DNA of 64,000 bases, taken from Confluentibacter citreus. Its GTDB lineage: Bacteria; Bacteroidota; Bacteroidia; Flavobacteriales; Flavobacteriaceae. The stretch lies in assembly GCF_002807055.1 (NCBI RefSeq), contig NZ_NIXN01000006.1, forward strand, positions 124,001-188,000, in the 5' to 3' direction. Numbering within the stretch: position 1 is the first letter of the stretch; each line of letters opens with the position of its first letter. Below are positions 9,148 through 17,726 of the stretch, one piece after another. The notes below the pieces were generated by a model. That model saw nothing but the letters and a program-made list of their open reading frames with translations, made no database searches and was not told where the DNA came from. The position numbers and the translations under genes were made by a program.

Positions 9148-9631
9148 AAAAAGTTTGGTAATAGGAAGTATTGTTGCAACAGCAATAGCAGCTACTCCTT
9201 ATCTATTTTATTTATATGAAAGTGTTCCAAATACTAAAGTTTGGAACACTTTTTTATTTAGTTATGAAAGTCGAGGCTATGAAAGCGTCTTCGTTTTAGC
9301 TTGGACACTTACAGGAAAATTAATTCCTCTAATATTATTGTTTATTTGGTTTTTTACCTGTAAACATTGGTGGTATCATGTTCTATTGATACCAATATCT
9401 ATGTATACCTATCAAGCCATTTCTGTAATTAATGAAGATTCAGGAAATATTGACACAAACCAAATTATTTACTTAGTGCCAATTATTGCTATTATTGTGC
9501 CATCTATTTATTTAATAAGAGCCCAACTTTTTAATAGAATAAATACTATCAATAAGACTATGGAAGAATTAGAAGAAGAGTTTAAACTATCGCCAAAAAA
9601 CTTTTGGGAAAAGATAAAACAGTATTTTTAA
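9086..9631 (+). CDS. Uncharacterised integral membrane protein
   Basis: The protein has up to 181 residues with four apparent transmembrane segments (about 26-45, 68-92, 96-115, 128-147) and a charged C-terminal helix ending FWEKIKQYF. ATG codons at 9086 and 9098 are both usable; either start places the first 50-62 nt inside the 43-residue peptide gene in another frame. A later start would remove only the basic, hydrophilic N-terminus. The stop TAA overlaps the stop of the convergent receptor gene by 4 nt. No catalytic motif is seen. I do not recognise a functional family. Confidence 0.75.
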   Translation: MLAKMELKSTKTKSRFQKTDKKSLVIGSIVATAIAATPYLFYLYESVPNTKVWNTFLFSYESRGYESVFVLAWTLTGKLIPLILLFIWFFTCKHWWYHVLLIPISMYTYQAISVINEDSGNIDTNQIIYLVPIIAIIVPSIYLIRAQLFNRINTINKTMEELEEEFKLSPKNFWEKIKQYF

Positions 9632-12066
9632 ATATTGGATTCTTTTTCAAGTCTTTCCAATTCATCTAACTCGATTTGTCGTGCATTGGTTTTTAATACT
9701 GTGTTGCCAAACTTATAGTTAAATCCAAACACAAACAGCCTATTCTCCATATTGGATTTAAATAGAACATCTTGATTTAAGTATTTAGTTATGGTATGAA
9801 AATTTTGTGTGTTAAAAATATCTTCAACACCTATATTTAGAGATGCCCTATTATTCCACAACGTTTTTTTAAGATTTAGGTTAAGCCCAGAACGTTCACT
9901 AATAATCCTAGCACCTTCTGCTATAGGAGAAATATAATTATATGACACATCAAACGTGAGGCTTTCATCCTTTAAAAAGCTAAAATAATTGTTTATTTGG
10001 GCATATAAAGACCACCTGTCGTTTGAAACCAATTCATTATTACTTTCAATTGCAAAAAACTTGTTATCATAATAAAAAACAGATGTTAGGGCATACAAGT
10101 ACCAATGTGGTGCTATTTTTGTATAGGTTGTAAAATCCAGTCCGTAGGAAATGCTATGATCAATATTCGTGTTTACATACTTTATAACATTATCTTGATT
10201 ATCTTGATATAAAATTTCTAGAGTTGGGTTATCTTCATACCGATAGTACAACTCAAATGTGTAATTTTTGTTAAATGTATAACCTAAAGTAAAAACATCA
10301 TCAATTTGAGGTTTCAAATTGGGGTCTCCAGTCATATAAGTATTATCATTTAAAAAATATTTAAAAGGGTTTAATTCATTATAACGTGGCCTATAAATAC
10401 GCTTTTTATAATTGAAATAAATACTATTGTTTTCATTAATATGATTTAAAATATAAATGGACGGAAATAATTTAACATAATCATTTCTGTTCAATTCATT
10501 ATTCCATAATGAAGAACCTGTTAAATTGGTGTACTCTGCCCTCAAACCTGTTTGTAAGCTCCAATGTTCCCAATCTTTTGAATACGCTGCATAGGCAGCA
10601 TAATTCATCTCATCATATAAAAACGTATCAGAATTTTGTAAATCTTCTATACTTTCGCCATTTTCAAAATTGAACTGATTTAAAACACTTTCAGAATCAA
10701 TACTTGATAGTTTACCTCCTACTTCTAATTTAGAAGATTCGCCAATGGGCAACTCATAATCCATCTGTCCTGTGTATAATTTTATATACTGACTGGAAAA
10801 TGTTTGAAATCTATTATCCCTAAATGATGATGCCATATTTGGAAAGAAGTAACCAGTATCTACATTCTGGAAATCGGAATAATCATAGTTGGTGTGATGA
10901 GCACTTAAAGAAAGCTTTTCGCCTTCTCTTTTAAATTTATGGACATAATCTAATGTAAATGCAAAATTAAGTACCTCTGTAACAGATAGTTTATCGGTTA
11001 TAAACAATGAATCCAATACTTTATTAGGACCAAAAACATCAGTAATGGAGTTAGCATTAAATTTAGTGCTTTTTCTCGGAGAAACGAGAATATTTGTTGA
11101 AAAGCCCAAACTGTTAAATTCATTAAAATCATAATCAATATTAGCATTCAAATTATGGTCAGAGGATTTTTTTATTCTATCATAGTCCGTTTCCCAACTA
11201 GATGTATTTATGTTATTTGAATCAAAAAAATTAACAAATTCATCATTATGTCTAAAATCCTTTCGGGGGCTCACATTGTAATTTATATAGGTATTTAATT
11301 TTTCGGTTTTAAAAAAATGACTAGTTCCAACTGCATACTTAGGGTATTGAAACCCTTGCCTATAATTTCCGAAAATACTACCATTATAACCAGAAATAAT
11401 ATTTTTACTGATTACTATATTAATAACGGCCCCACCTTCAGCTTCATATTTAGCAGGCGGATTTGTTATGACTTCTATGGATTTTATATTGGCTGCAGAA
11501 GTGCCTTCTAAAAGCTGTTGAACTTCGCTTGAAGATAAATGTATTCTTCTATCGTTTATATAAATTATAGGCTCGCTGTTTTTTACTGTAATCTTTCCAT
11601 CATTAACAAAAACCCCTGGTGAAAACTTTAAAACATCCAGCACATTATTGTTGGAAAGCGTGGAATTTTCAACATCAAAAACCAATCTATCGACCAATCG
11701 TTTTACGGTAGGTCGTTTTGCAACTACCATGACGCCATCTAGTTCTTCGGTAGATTCTTCTAATATAATTGTATTAAGATTTGTATTTGTATTTAGATTA
11801 ATGTTTTGAGTGTATGTCTTAAAACCTAAATAGGTTATTTTAAGTTGATATTGTCCACTCTTTAGGTTTTCTATTTTAAAAAAACCAGTATCATCTGTTG
11901 TAGAGCCAGTTAATGACGTAGCATCTTCATTTAATGATAGTACAACATTTGTATATGCAATAGGAATGTTATTTACGTCTATTACTTTTCCACTTAAAGT
12001 TAGGTCTTGAGCAACCAAAGAGAAAGAAAAAATATAAAACAAATAAACTATTGATTTTAAGTGCAT
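9628..12066 (-). CDS. Outer-membrane beta-barrel protein with carboxypeptidase-regulatory domain
   Basis: An 812-residue TonB-receptor-like protein. Residues 1-19 form a signal peptide. About 22-98 is a CarboxypepD_reg-like beta-sandwich (LTLSGKVIDV, GQYQLKITYLGFKTYT). A plug-like region follows (about 110-220, with PPAKYEAEGGAVINIV), then a long beta-barrel with alternating aromatic strands, ending without the usual aromatic C-terminal strand but with a short acidic tail. This is the architecture of the outer_membrane_beta-barrel_3 family. No SusD partner is adjacent, so a glycan-uptake role is not supported; the ligand is unknown. It is convergent with the membrane protein at 9086 and divergent from ald. 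Confidence 0.88.
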   Translation of the reverse strand: MHLKSIVYLFYIFSFSLVAQDLTLSGKVIDVNNIPIAYTNVVLSLNEDATSLTGSTTDDTGFFKIENLKSGQYQLKITYLGFKTYTQNINLNTNTNLNTIILEESTEELDGVMVVAKRPTVKRLVDRLVFDVENSTLSNNNVLDVLKFSPGVFVNDGKITVKNSEPIIYINDRRIHLSSSEVQQLLEGTSAANIKSIEVITNPPAKYEAEGGAVINIVISKNIISGYNGSIFGNYRQGFQYPKYAVGTSHFFKTEKLNTYINYNVSPRKDFRHNDEFVNFFDSNNINTSSWETDYDRIKKSSDHNLNANIDYDFNEFNSLGFSTNILVSPRKSTKFNANSITDVFGPNKVLDSLFITDKLSVTEVLNFAFTLDYVHKFKREGEKLSLSAHHTNYDYSDFQNVDTGYFFPNMASSFRDNRFQTFSSQYIKLYTGQMDYELPIGESSKLEVGGKLSSIDSESVLNQFNFENGESIEDLQNSDTFLYDEMNYAAYAAYSKDWEHWSLQTGLRAEYTNLTGSSLWNNELNRNDYVKLFPSIYILNHINENNSIYFNYKKRIYRPRYNELNPFKYFLNDNTYMTGDPNLKPQIDDVFTLGYTFNKNYTFELYYRYEDNPTLEILYQDNQDNVIKYVNTNIDHSISYGLDFTTYTKIAPHWYLYALTSVFYYDNKFFAIESNNELVSNDRWSLYAQINNYFSFLKDESLTFDVSYNYISPIAEGARIISERSGLNLNLKKTLWNNRASLNIGVEDIFNTQNFHTITKYLNQDVLFKSNMENRLFVFGFNYKFGNTVLKTNARQIELDELERLEKESNI

Positions 12067-12083
12067 AAATAGGTTTATAATTA

Positions 12084-12091
12084 CAAACTTA
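12084..12091 (-). promoter_or_regulatory. Candidate -7 box for the beta-barrel gene
   Basis: The minus strand reads TAAGTTTG, a TAnnTTTG match 18 nt upstream of the receptor ATG, predicting a short leader. It lies within the 170-nt divergent spacer shared with ald. Confidence 0.45.
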
Positions 12092-12236
12092 TGACAATTT
12101 ATTTAAAAAGCTGTACCATAATAGCACATCATAATGAAACTTTTTCCTATCATATTATTTTGTTGAAATATTTCTTTATTTGAGTTGATTTTACAAAAAA
12201 AATATTCGTAATTTCATTTTCCTTAAAATAAAAAAA

Positions 12237-13436
12237 ATGTCGGATTTACCATCTCCTTTTACCAAGCAGCAATTGTTGCCTCAAGAAGAAAAACTTGAAA
12301 TATTAAAACGCAAAGGAGATCTATATATAGGTATTCCTAAAGAGACGGCATTTCAAGAAAAAAGGGTGTGTTTGACACCCGACGCTGTTTTTGCACTCAT
12401 TAGCAATGGACATAAGGTATTGATGGAATCTGGTGCTGGTGATGGTGCCAGTTTTACGGATAGGGATTACAGTGAAGCCGGTGCAGAAATAACCAAAGAT
12501 ACCGCTAAAGTATTTGGCTGTCCCATGGTGCTTAAAGTTGAGCCACCAAGTTTGGAACAAATTGACCTTTTGAATCCGCAGGCCATACTAATATCTGCAC
12601 TACAGATTAAAATACAAACTAAAAAATATTTTGAAGCTTTGGCCTCAAAGCGCATTACGGCACTTGCTTTTGAATTTATTCGAGATAGCGATGGCTCTTA
12701 CCCTGCCATAAGATCGTTAAGTGAAATTGCCGGAACTGCATCTATTTTAATTGCTGCGCAATTATTATCTAATGATATCGAAGGAAATGGGTTAATGTTT
12801 GGTAACATTAGTGGTGTACCTCCCGTTGAAGTCGTTATTTTAGGAGCTGGAACCGTTGGTGAATTTGCCGCAAGAAGTGCCATTGGATTAGGGGCTAACG
12901 TGAAAATATTTGATAATTCCATCACCAAGTTACGGAGCATACAAACACATTTAGGTAGGCCTCTTTATACCTCCACAATCCAACCAAAAAACTTAACAAA
13001 AGCTTTAAAGCGTTGCGATGTAGTTATAGGTGCCATGAGGGGCAATAATAGATCTCCCATTATAGTATCTGATGAGCTTGTTCAATCCATGAAAAAAAGA
13101 TCCATAATCATTGATGTGAGTATTGACACGGGTGGATGCTTTGAAACAAGTGAAGTAACTACACATAAAAACCCGACATTTGTAAAACATGGTGTTATAC
13201 ATTATTGTGTACCCAATATTCCTGCAAGGTATTCACGTACGGCTTCCATATCCATAAGCAATATTTTCACGCCCTATCTATTGAAAATTGCGGAAGATGG
13301 TGGTATTGAAAATTCTCTTCGATTTGATAAAGGTTTAAAAAATGGATTGTATTTTTACCACGGTATTTTAACCAGTAAATCTGTTGGCGAATGGTTTGAT
13401 TTAAAATATAGCGACATTAATCTGCTCGTATTTTAA
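12237..13436 (+). CDS. ald: Alanine dehydrogenase
   Basis: The 399-residue protein belongs to the alanine dehydrogenase/pyridine nucleotide transhydrogenase family. It interconverts L-alanine and pyruvate plus ammonia using NAD. The N-terminal substrate domain shows YIGIPKETAFQEKRVCLTP; the NAD-binding Rossmann fold has VVILGAGTVGEFAARSA, and a conserved VIGAMRG and IDVSIDTGGCFE follow. It is slightly longer than the usual 370 residues because of an N-terminal extension (about 30 residues before the first family motif), which I regard as typical of the Bacteroidetes subgroup. The next gene follows after 28 nt. Confidence 0.93.
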   Translation: MSDLPSPFTKQQLLPQEEKLEILKRKGDLYIGIPKETAFQEKRVCLTPDAVFALISNGHKVLMESGAGDGASFTDRDYSEAGAEITKDTAKVFGCPMVLKVEPPSLEQIDLLNPQAILISALQIKIQTKKYFEALASKRITALAFEFIRDSDGSYPAIRSLSEIAGTASILIAAQLLSNDIEGNGLMFGNISGVPPVEVVILGAGTVGEFAARSAIGLGANVKIFDNSITKLRSIQTHLGRPLYTSTIQPKNLTKALKRCDVVIGAMRGNNRSPIIVSDELVQSMKKRSIIIDVSIDTGGCFETSEVTTHKNPTFVKHGVIHYCVPNIPARYSRTASISISNIFTPYLLKIAEDGGIENSLRFDKGLKNGLYFYHGILTSKSVGEWFDLKYSDINLLVF

Positions 13437-13464
13437 ACCATCATAGCCGATTTAAACACATTAA

Positions 13465-13839
13465 ATGACATTATTACAGCGTATTGGGTATTATCTGGGT
13501 GGATTTTCCATAGGATTAATCATTTTAGCATTCTTTTTAAACGGAAAAAAAGTATCATGTAGTTATGGACCTGATGCTCGCGTTCTTAAAAACATCAAGT
13601 CAAAAAAAATAGTTTATAGTGATGCTATTCAATTATATATGAATGAACATCAAATAGATACTTCCATTGTAAATTATGTTCTTAAAAAAGGGGATATCAA
13701 TTTTTCCAATAGTGACACAAGACAGAAGCCCTGTGCGCTGTATAGCATTGAAGGTGATTATAATGAAAGAGACTTCATTTTGTCCGTTGAAAACTGCGAT
13801 AGCATCGCAACTCTTTTAAATTTATCGATCAAAGAATGA
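13465..13839 (+). CDS. Membrane-anchored DUF4258-type protein
   Basis: This 124-residue protein has one N-terminal transmembrane segment (about 10-26) and a soluble domain that resembles DUF4258, a domain of unknown function sometimes linked to toxins. The C-terminal half carries DINFSNSDTRQKPCALYSIE. It starts 28 nt after ald and its stop overlaps the ATG of the sugar transferase by 4 nt (ATGA), so all three are probably one operon. Function is unknown; two cysteines in the soluble part (SCSYGP, PCALY) could form a disulfide if the domain faces the periplasm. Confidence 0.75.
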   Translation: MTLLQRIGYYLGGFSIGLIILAFFLNGKKVSCSYGPDARVLKNIKSKKIVYSDAIQLYMNEHQIDTSIVNYVLKKGDINFSNSDTRQKPCALYSIEGDYNERDFILSVENCDSIATLLNLSIKE

Positions 13840-14429
13840 TAAAACGCAGTTTTGACGTTGTTTTTTCAATAGTGGCCTTAATCACCCTTTCCCCTATTCT
13901 ATTCGTCATTGCTATTTTAATCAAAATGGATTCCAAAGGGCCTGTTCTTTTTGTACAAGAACGTGTTGGAAAAAACAATAAGGATTTCAACATTTATAAA
14001 TTTAGGACCATGTATGAGGCTTCCCAAACCAAAGGCCTACTCACTTTAGGAAACCACGATTCCAGGATTACAAAAATCGGTTATTTTTTACGTCGCCATA
14101 AAATTGACGAGTTCCCACAGCTTATAAATATTTTAATTGGTGATATGAGTTTTGTGGGCCCAAGACCAGAATTAAGGCATTATGTGAATTTTTATAACGA
14201 AGAAGATCATATTATTTTTTCTGTGAGGCCAGGAATAACAAGCCTAGCGTCATTAAAATACCGAAATGAAGTAGAACTTCTAAAAGCTGCGGAAGATCCT
14301 GAAAGCTTTTTTATAAACACTATTATTCCAGATAAATTAAAATTCAATAAGGAGTATATTGAAAAGCAAAGTTTATTATTGGACTTAAAGCTTATCCTCA
14401 TCACCATAGCCAAAGTTTGGACGAAATAA
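13836..14429 (+). CDS. Undecaprenyl-phosphate sugar phosphotransferase, short form
   Basis: The 197-residue protein is a monotopic phosphoglycosyl transferase of the bacterial sugar transferase family. It has a single N-terminal membrane helix (about 8-30), KFRTMYE, DEFPQLINIL and MSFVGPRPELRHY. Such enzymes load the first sugar phosphate onto undecaprenyl phosphate at the inner membrane. The long WbaP/WcaJ N-terminal membrane region is absent, as in PglC. Translational coupling (ATGA) with the DUF4258 gene is likely. It is outside the main polysaccharide cluster, where a second transferase of this family lies, so it may start a different glycan. Confidence 0.9.
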   Translation: MIKRSFDVVFSIVALITLSPILFVIAILIKMDSKGPVLFVQERVGKNNKDFNIYKFRTMYEASQTKGLLTLGNHDSRITKIGYFLRRHKIDEFPQLINILIGDMSFVGPRPELRHYVNFYNEEDHIIFSVRPGITSLASLKYRNEVELLKAAEDPESFFINTIIPDKLKFNKEYIEKQSLLLDLKLILITIAKVWTK

Positions 14430-14435
14430 AGCTGA

Positions 14436-15614
14436 CTAATTATTTAGTTTTCTGCGTTGTTTCTCTTTTCCTATTAAATTTAATTCCCTTCCGGTTTGGC
14501 CTGCTACAGAAGTGTTTTCTTCTGCTCTCCTAATTAAATAAGGCATCACATCTTTTACCGGGCCAAAAGGCATGTATTTTGCAACATTGTAACCTCGATG
14601 CGCTAAGTTGAAACTTATATTGTCACTCATACCATACAATTGTCCGAACCAAACACGTTCATCGTTATGTTCTAATGCATGATCTTTCATTAAGGTCATT
14701 AAAAAATATGAGCTTTCTTCATTATGTGTTCCTGCAAAAAGCGATATGGTATCAATGCTTTTTATGATATATTCCAAACCGTCATTAAAATTTTTATCAG
14801 TTTCAGCTTTATTGGCACAAATTGGTGTTTTATAATTGTTATCGGCGGCTCTATCGTTTTCTTTTTCCAGGTATGCGCCACGGACTAATTTATATCCCAG
14901 ATAAAACCCTTTTGATTTAGCCAACTCATGCTGATTCTTTAAAAAGTCAAGTCTGTCATGCCTATACATTTGCAAGGTGTTAAAAACGATGGGCTTCTCT
15001 GTGTTATATTTTTGCATCATATCTGTAACCAAGGCATCAGCTGCATCTTGCATCCAACTTTCTTCGGCATCAATTAAAACGGCGATGTCATATTGTTTGG
15101 CTTTACTACAAATAGCATCATACCTAGATACAATAGTATTCCATTCCTCTTGTTCTTTTTTAGTTAGTGCTTCACCACTACCCTTTTTTTCATACAAGTG
15201 CAATCGTCCAAGTCCAGACGGTTTAAAAACAGCGATTGGGATGGCCTTTATTTCTTTTGAAAAATCCATTATTTTTAAAATGGTCTGCATGGCCAGATCG
15301 AATTCTGTTTCATTCTCTTTTCCTTCAACGGAATAATCCAACACAGAACTTACCCCTTTTTCAAACATTCTTTGAATAATAGGCAAGCAATCTTCCTCAT
15401 TAACACCCCCACAAAAATGATCGAAAACTGTGGAGCGGATAAGTCCTTCAATAGGTAAATGGGCTTTCAGTGCAAAGTTTGTTGCGGCTGTGCCAATCCT
15501 AACCAAGGGTTCGATGGATATCATTTTAAAAAGGAAATAAGCACGCTCCAATTGTGTGTCGCTTTTTAGTGAAAAAGCGATTTCAGTATTATCAAAAATT
15601 CTTTCAGAAGTCAT
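14436..15614 (-). CDS. Proline dehydrogenase
   Basis: This is a monofunctional FAD-dependent proline dehydrogenase of about 392 residues that oxidises proline to pyrroline-5-carboxylate. The C-terminal signature is clear: RVWFGQLYGMSDNISFNLAH and YLIRRAEENTSVAGQTGREL, with the substrate-binding YLIRRAEEN. The ATG at 15612-15614 is the likely start; an in-frame TTG at 15632 falls inside a promoter-like box and would add only LCKFPK. The gene is convergent with the sugar transferase (6 nt apart) and divergent from aroB. Confidence 0.93.
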   Translation of the reverse strand: MTSERIFDNTEIAFSLKSDTQLERAYFLFKMISIEPLVRIGTAATNFALKAHLPIEGLIRSTVFDHFCGGVNEEDCLPIIQRMFEKGVSSVLDYSVEGKENETEFDLAMQTILKIMDFSKEIKAIPIAVFKPSGLGRLHLYEKKGSGEALTKKEQEEWNTIVSRYDAICSKAKQYDIAVLIDAEESWMQDAADALVTDMMQKYNTEKPIVFNTLQMYRHDRLDFLKNQHELAKSKGFYLGYKLVRGAYLEKENDRAADNNYKTPICANKAETDKNFNDGLEYIIKSIDTISLFAGTHNEESSYFLMTLMKDHALEHNDERVWFGQLYGMSDNISFNLAHRGYNVAKYMPFGPVKDVMPYLIRRAEENTSVAGQTGRELNLIGKEKQRRKLNN

Positions 15615-15629
15615 TTTGGGAAATTTACA

Positions 15630-15637
15630 CAAAGATA
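15630..15637 (-). promoter_or_regulatory. Candidate -7 box for proline dehydrogenase
   Basis: The minus strand reads TATCTTTG, a strong TAnnTTTG match 16 nt before the ATG at 15614. Its position argues against the upstream TTG start. Confidence 0.5.
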
Positions 15638-15748
15638 ATTATTCGTAGTATCATTTTATTTAAAAATCCTTAATTTCGCTCTTTATGATGATAGATTTAT
15701 TTCATTAGGCATCATGATTAATATTAATATTATTGATAGTTTTTAAAG

Positions 15749-16816
15749 ATGGATTCCATTACCGCAAATGATTGTATTATTCATTTTAATGAATTATGCT
15801 ATATATCACTAAATGAGCATATTAAAATTAATAATTTTTCTAAAATATTTATTTTAGTCGACACCAATACCCATACCTATTGCTTACCCCTTTTTCTTGA
15901 AAAACTGGAGACGACTTCTGTTATAGAAATCATAGAAATTGAAGAAGGGGAAATTAACAAAAACATTGACACGTGTGTGGGCGTTTGGAATTCGCTTTCT
16001 GAATTGGATGCTGATAGAAAAAGCTTGCTGATAAATGTTGGAGGTGGCGTTGTAACCGATTTAGGCGGTTTTGTAGCATCTACATTTAAACGTGGCATTG
16101 CTTACATTAATGTACCAACGTCTTTATTAGCGATGGTTGATGCTTCAGTTGGCGGAAAAACGGGGGTGGATTTGGGCAATTTGAAAAATCAAATTGGCGT
16201 TATTAGTAATCCGAATATGGTATTAATCGATACTTTGTTTTTACAAACCTTACCACAAAATCAAATGCGATCTGGCTTAGCCGAAATGTTAAAACATGGA
16301 TTGATTATTAGTGAAGACTATTGGAATAAATTTAAAGATTTGTCACAACTAAAACTTGATGATCTGGATGGTTTAATTTATGAATCCGTTTTAATTAAAA
16401 AAGTCGTTGTAGATCAAGATCCTTTTGAAAATGGCTTGAGAAAAACCTTGAATTACGGCCATACCTTAGGCCATGCCATAGAATCCTACTTTTTAACCAA
16501 TCCGTATAAACCATCACTTTTGCATGGAGAAGCGATTGCCATAGGCATTGTTTTGGCGAGTTATATATCAACTCAATTAGTTGGCTTTCCAGAAGACACC
16601 ACTAATAACATAAAATACTTATTTGGTGGTTATTATGGTAAAGTTGAGATAAAAGAAAGCGATTATTCACCAATAATTGAGTTACTTAAATACGATAAGA
16701 AAAATAACCATGGTAATATTAATTTTGTTTTGCTAGAAGCTATTGGCAAACCAAAAATTGATTGTTTGGTTGATGAAGCTATTATTATTGACTCGTTTAA
16801 ATATTATTCTTCATAG
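15749..16816 (+). CDS. aroB: 3-dehydroquinate synthase
   Basis: AroB converts DAHP to 3-dehydroquinate in the shikimate pathway, using NAD and a divalent metal. The 355-residue length is normal. Motifs in order: NVGGGVVTDLGGFVAST (NAD site), NVPTSLLAMVDASVGGKTG, ALKHG-type LAEMLKHGLI, NYGHTLGHAIE (metal histidines) and LLHGEAIAIG. The gene stands alone, divergent from proline dehydrogenase and 163 nt upstream of the polysaccharide phosphatase. Confidence 0.97.
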   Translation: MDSITANDCIIHFNELCYISLNEHIKINNFSKIFILVDTNTHTYCLPLFLEKLETTSVIEIIEIEEGEINKNIDTCVGVWNSLSELDADRKSLLINVGGGVVTDLGGFVASTFKRGIAYINVPTSLLAMVDASVGGKTGVDLGNLKNQIGVISNPNMVLIDTLFLQTLPQNQMRSGLAEMLKHGLIISEDYWNKFKDLSQLKLDDLDGLIYESVLIKKVVVDQDPFENGLRKTLNYGHTLGHAIESYFLTNPYKPSLLHGEAIAIGIVLASYISTQLVGFPEDTTNNIKYLFGGYYGKVEIKESDYSPIIELLKYDKKNNHGNINFVLLEAIGKPKIDCLVDEAIIIDSFKYYSS

Positions 16817-16904
16817 TGTATAATACTTGATTAATATTATAGTTTTAAATTGAATCCGTAAAATAAAATCATTTGTTAGTTTATCTAGGAGATGCTGAAA
16901 CAAT

Positions 16905-16920
16905 CCCGATAGCTATCGGG
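16905..16920. repeat. Short palindrome CCCGATAGCTATCGGG
   Basis: A perfect 16-bp palindrome between aroB and the phosphatase gene. Three near-identical palindromes occur at 28.4-28.5 kb, and part of the same sequence is found inside repeat copy A at 27.8 kb. No U-tract follows, so it is a dispersed repeat rather than a clear terminator. Confidence 0.7.
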
Positions 16921-16979
16921 ACAGCATGACATTTTAGTTTACTTGTTACTAACATTAAATAATAATTAATTTCTTTATA

Positions 16980-17726
16980 ATGCTTAGTATCTTTTCAAAA
17001 AAATATTTTATTAAAGATTTGTTGGATGGGTTTGTTGACATCCATAACCACATACTTCCCGGTATAGATGATGGCGCTAAAGACACTCAGGAGTCTTTGG
17101 ATTTGATTGAGAAACTAATGGGGTTAGGTATTAAACAATTTATGCCTACGCCCCATATCATGCAGGATTTTTATCCTAATACTTTTGAGACTATTGGAGA
17201 TGCTTATCAAAAATTATTGGATGCCCTACCTCGTAAAATACTTAAGGACATCACTATTAATCCAGCAGCAGAATATATGTTGGATAATCATTTTGACATT
17301 TTATTGGAAACCGAAAACTTATACCCTCTAAAGGACAAATATGTTTTAGTTGAAATGTCTTATTTTCAAGCTCCCATACATTTTGAGGACATCATGTTTA
17401 AATTAAAAACAAAAGGTTATACCCCTATTTTGGCACATCCAGAGCGTTATCCTTTTTATCACAATAAGTTAGAATATTATAAAGAATTAAAAAAACTTGG
17501 GTGCCTTTTTCAACTTAACTTGTTATCATTAGGCGATCATTATGGAAAAAATGTTCAGAAAACAGCGCTCCATTTGCTTAATGATCAATTAATTGATTTT
17601 GTTGGCAGTGATGTCCATAATGAGAATCACATAAAAAAAATAACAGAACTACATGTAAATGAAAGCCATTTGAAAAAACTTAAAACAGTTATTCAAAATA
17701 CAAATACTACCTTCACAGTTATCTAG
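16980..17726 (+). CDS. CpsB/YwqE-type PHP tyrosine phosphatase
   Basis: The 248-residue protein is a metal-dependent protein-tyrosine phosphatase of the PHP fold, which dephosphorylates the polysaccharide kinase Wzc/CpsD. Metal-binding motifs are DIHNHILPGIDDGA, PTPHIMQDF, ILAHPERYPF and VGSDVHNENH. An upstream 18-residue basic/hydrophobic stretch precedes the domain. Its stop codon overlaps that of the convergent Wzc kinase gene by 4 nt (CTAG), so enzyme and substrate are encoded tail to tail. It is normally cytoplasmic. Confidence 0.94.
   Translation: MLSIFSKKYFIKDLLDGFVDIHNHILPGIDDGAKDTQESLDLIEKLMGLGIKQFMPTPHIMQDFYPNTFETIGDAYQKLLDALPRKILKDITINPAAEYMLDNHFDILLETENLYPLKDKYVLVEMSYFQAPIHFEDIMFKLKTKGYTPILAHPERYPFYHNKLEYYKELKKLGCLFQLNLLSLGDHYGKNVQKTALHLLNDQLIDFVGSDVHNENHIKKITELHVNESHLKKLKTVIQNTNTTFTVI

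Noticed and set aside
15615-15632. TTG start for proline dehydrogenase
   Set aside because: The TTG falls in a TATCTTTG promoter box; the ATG at 15614 gives the expected N-terminus.
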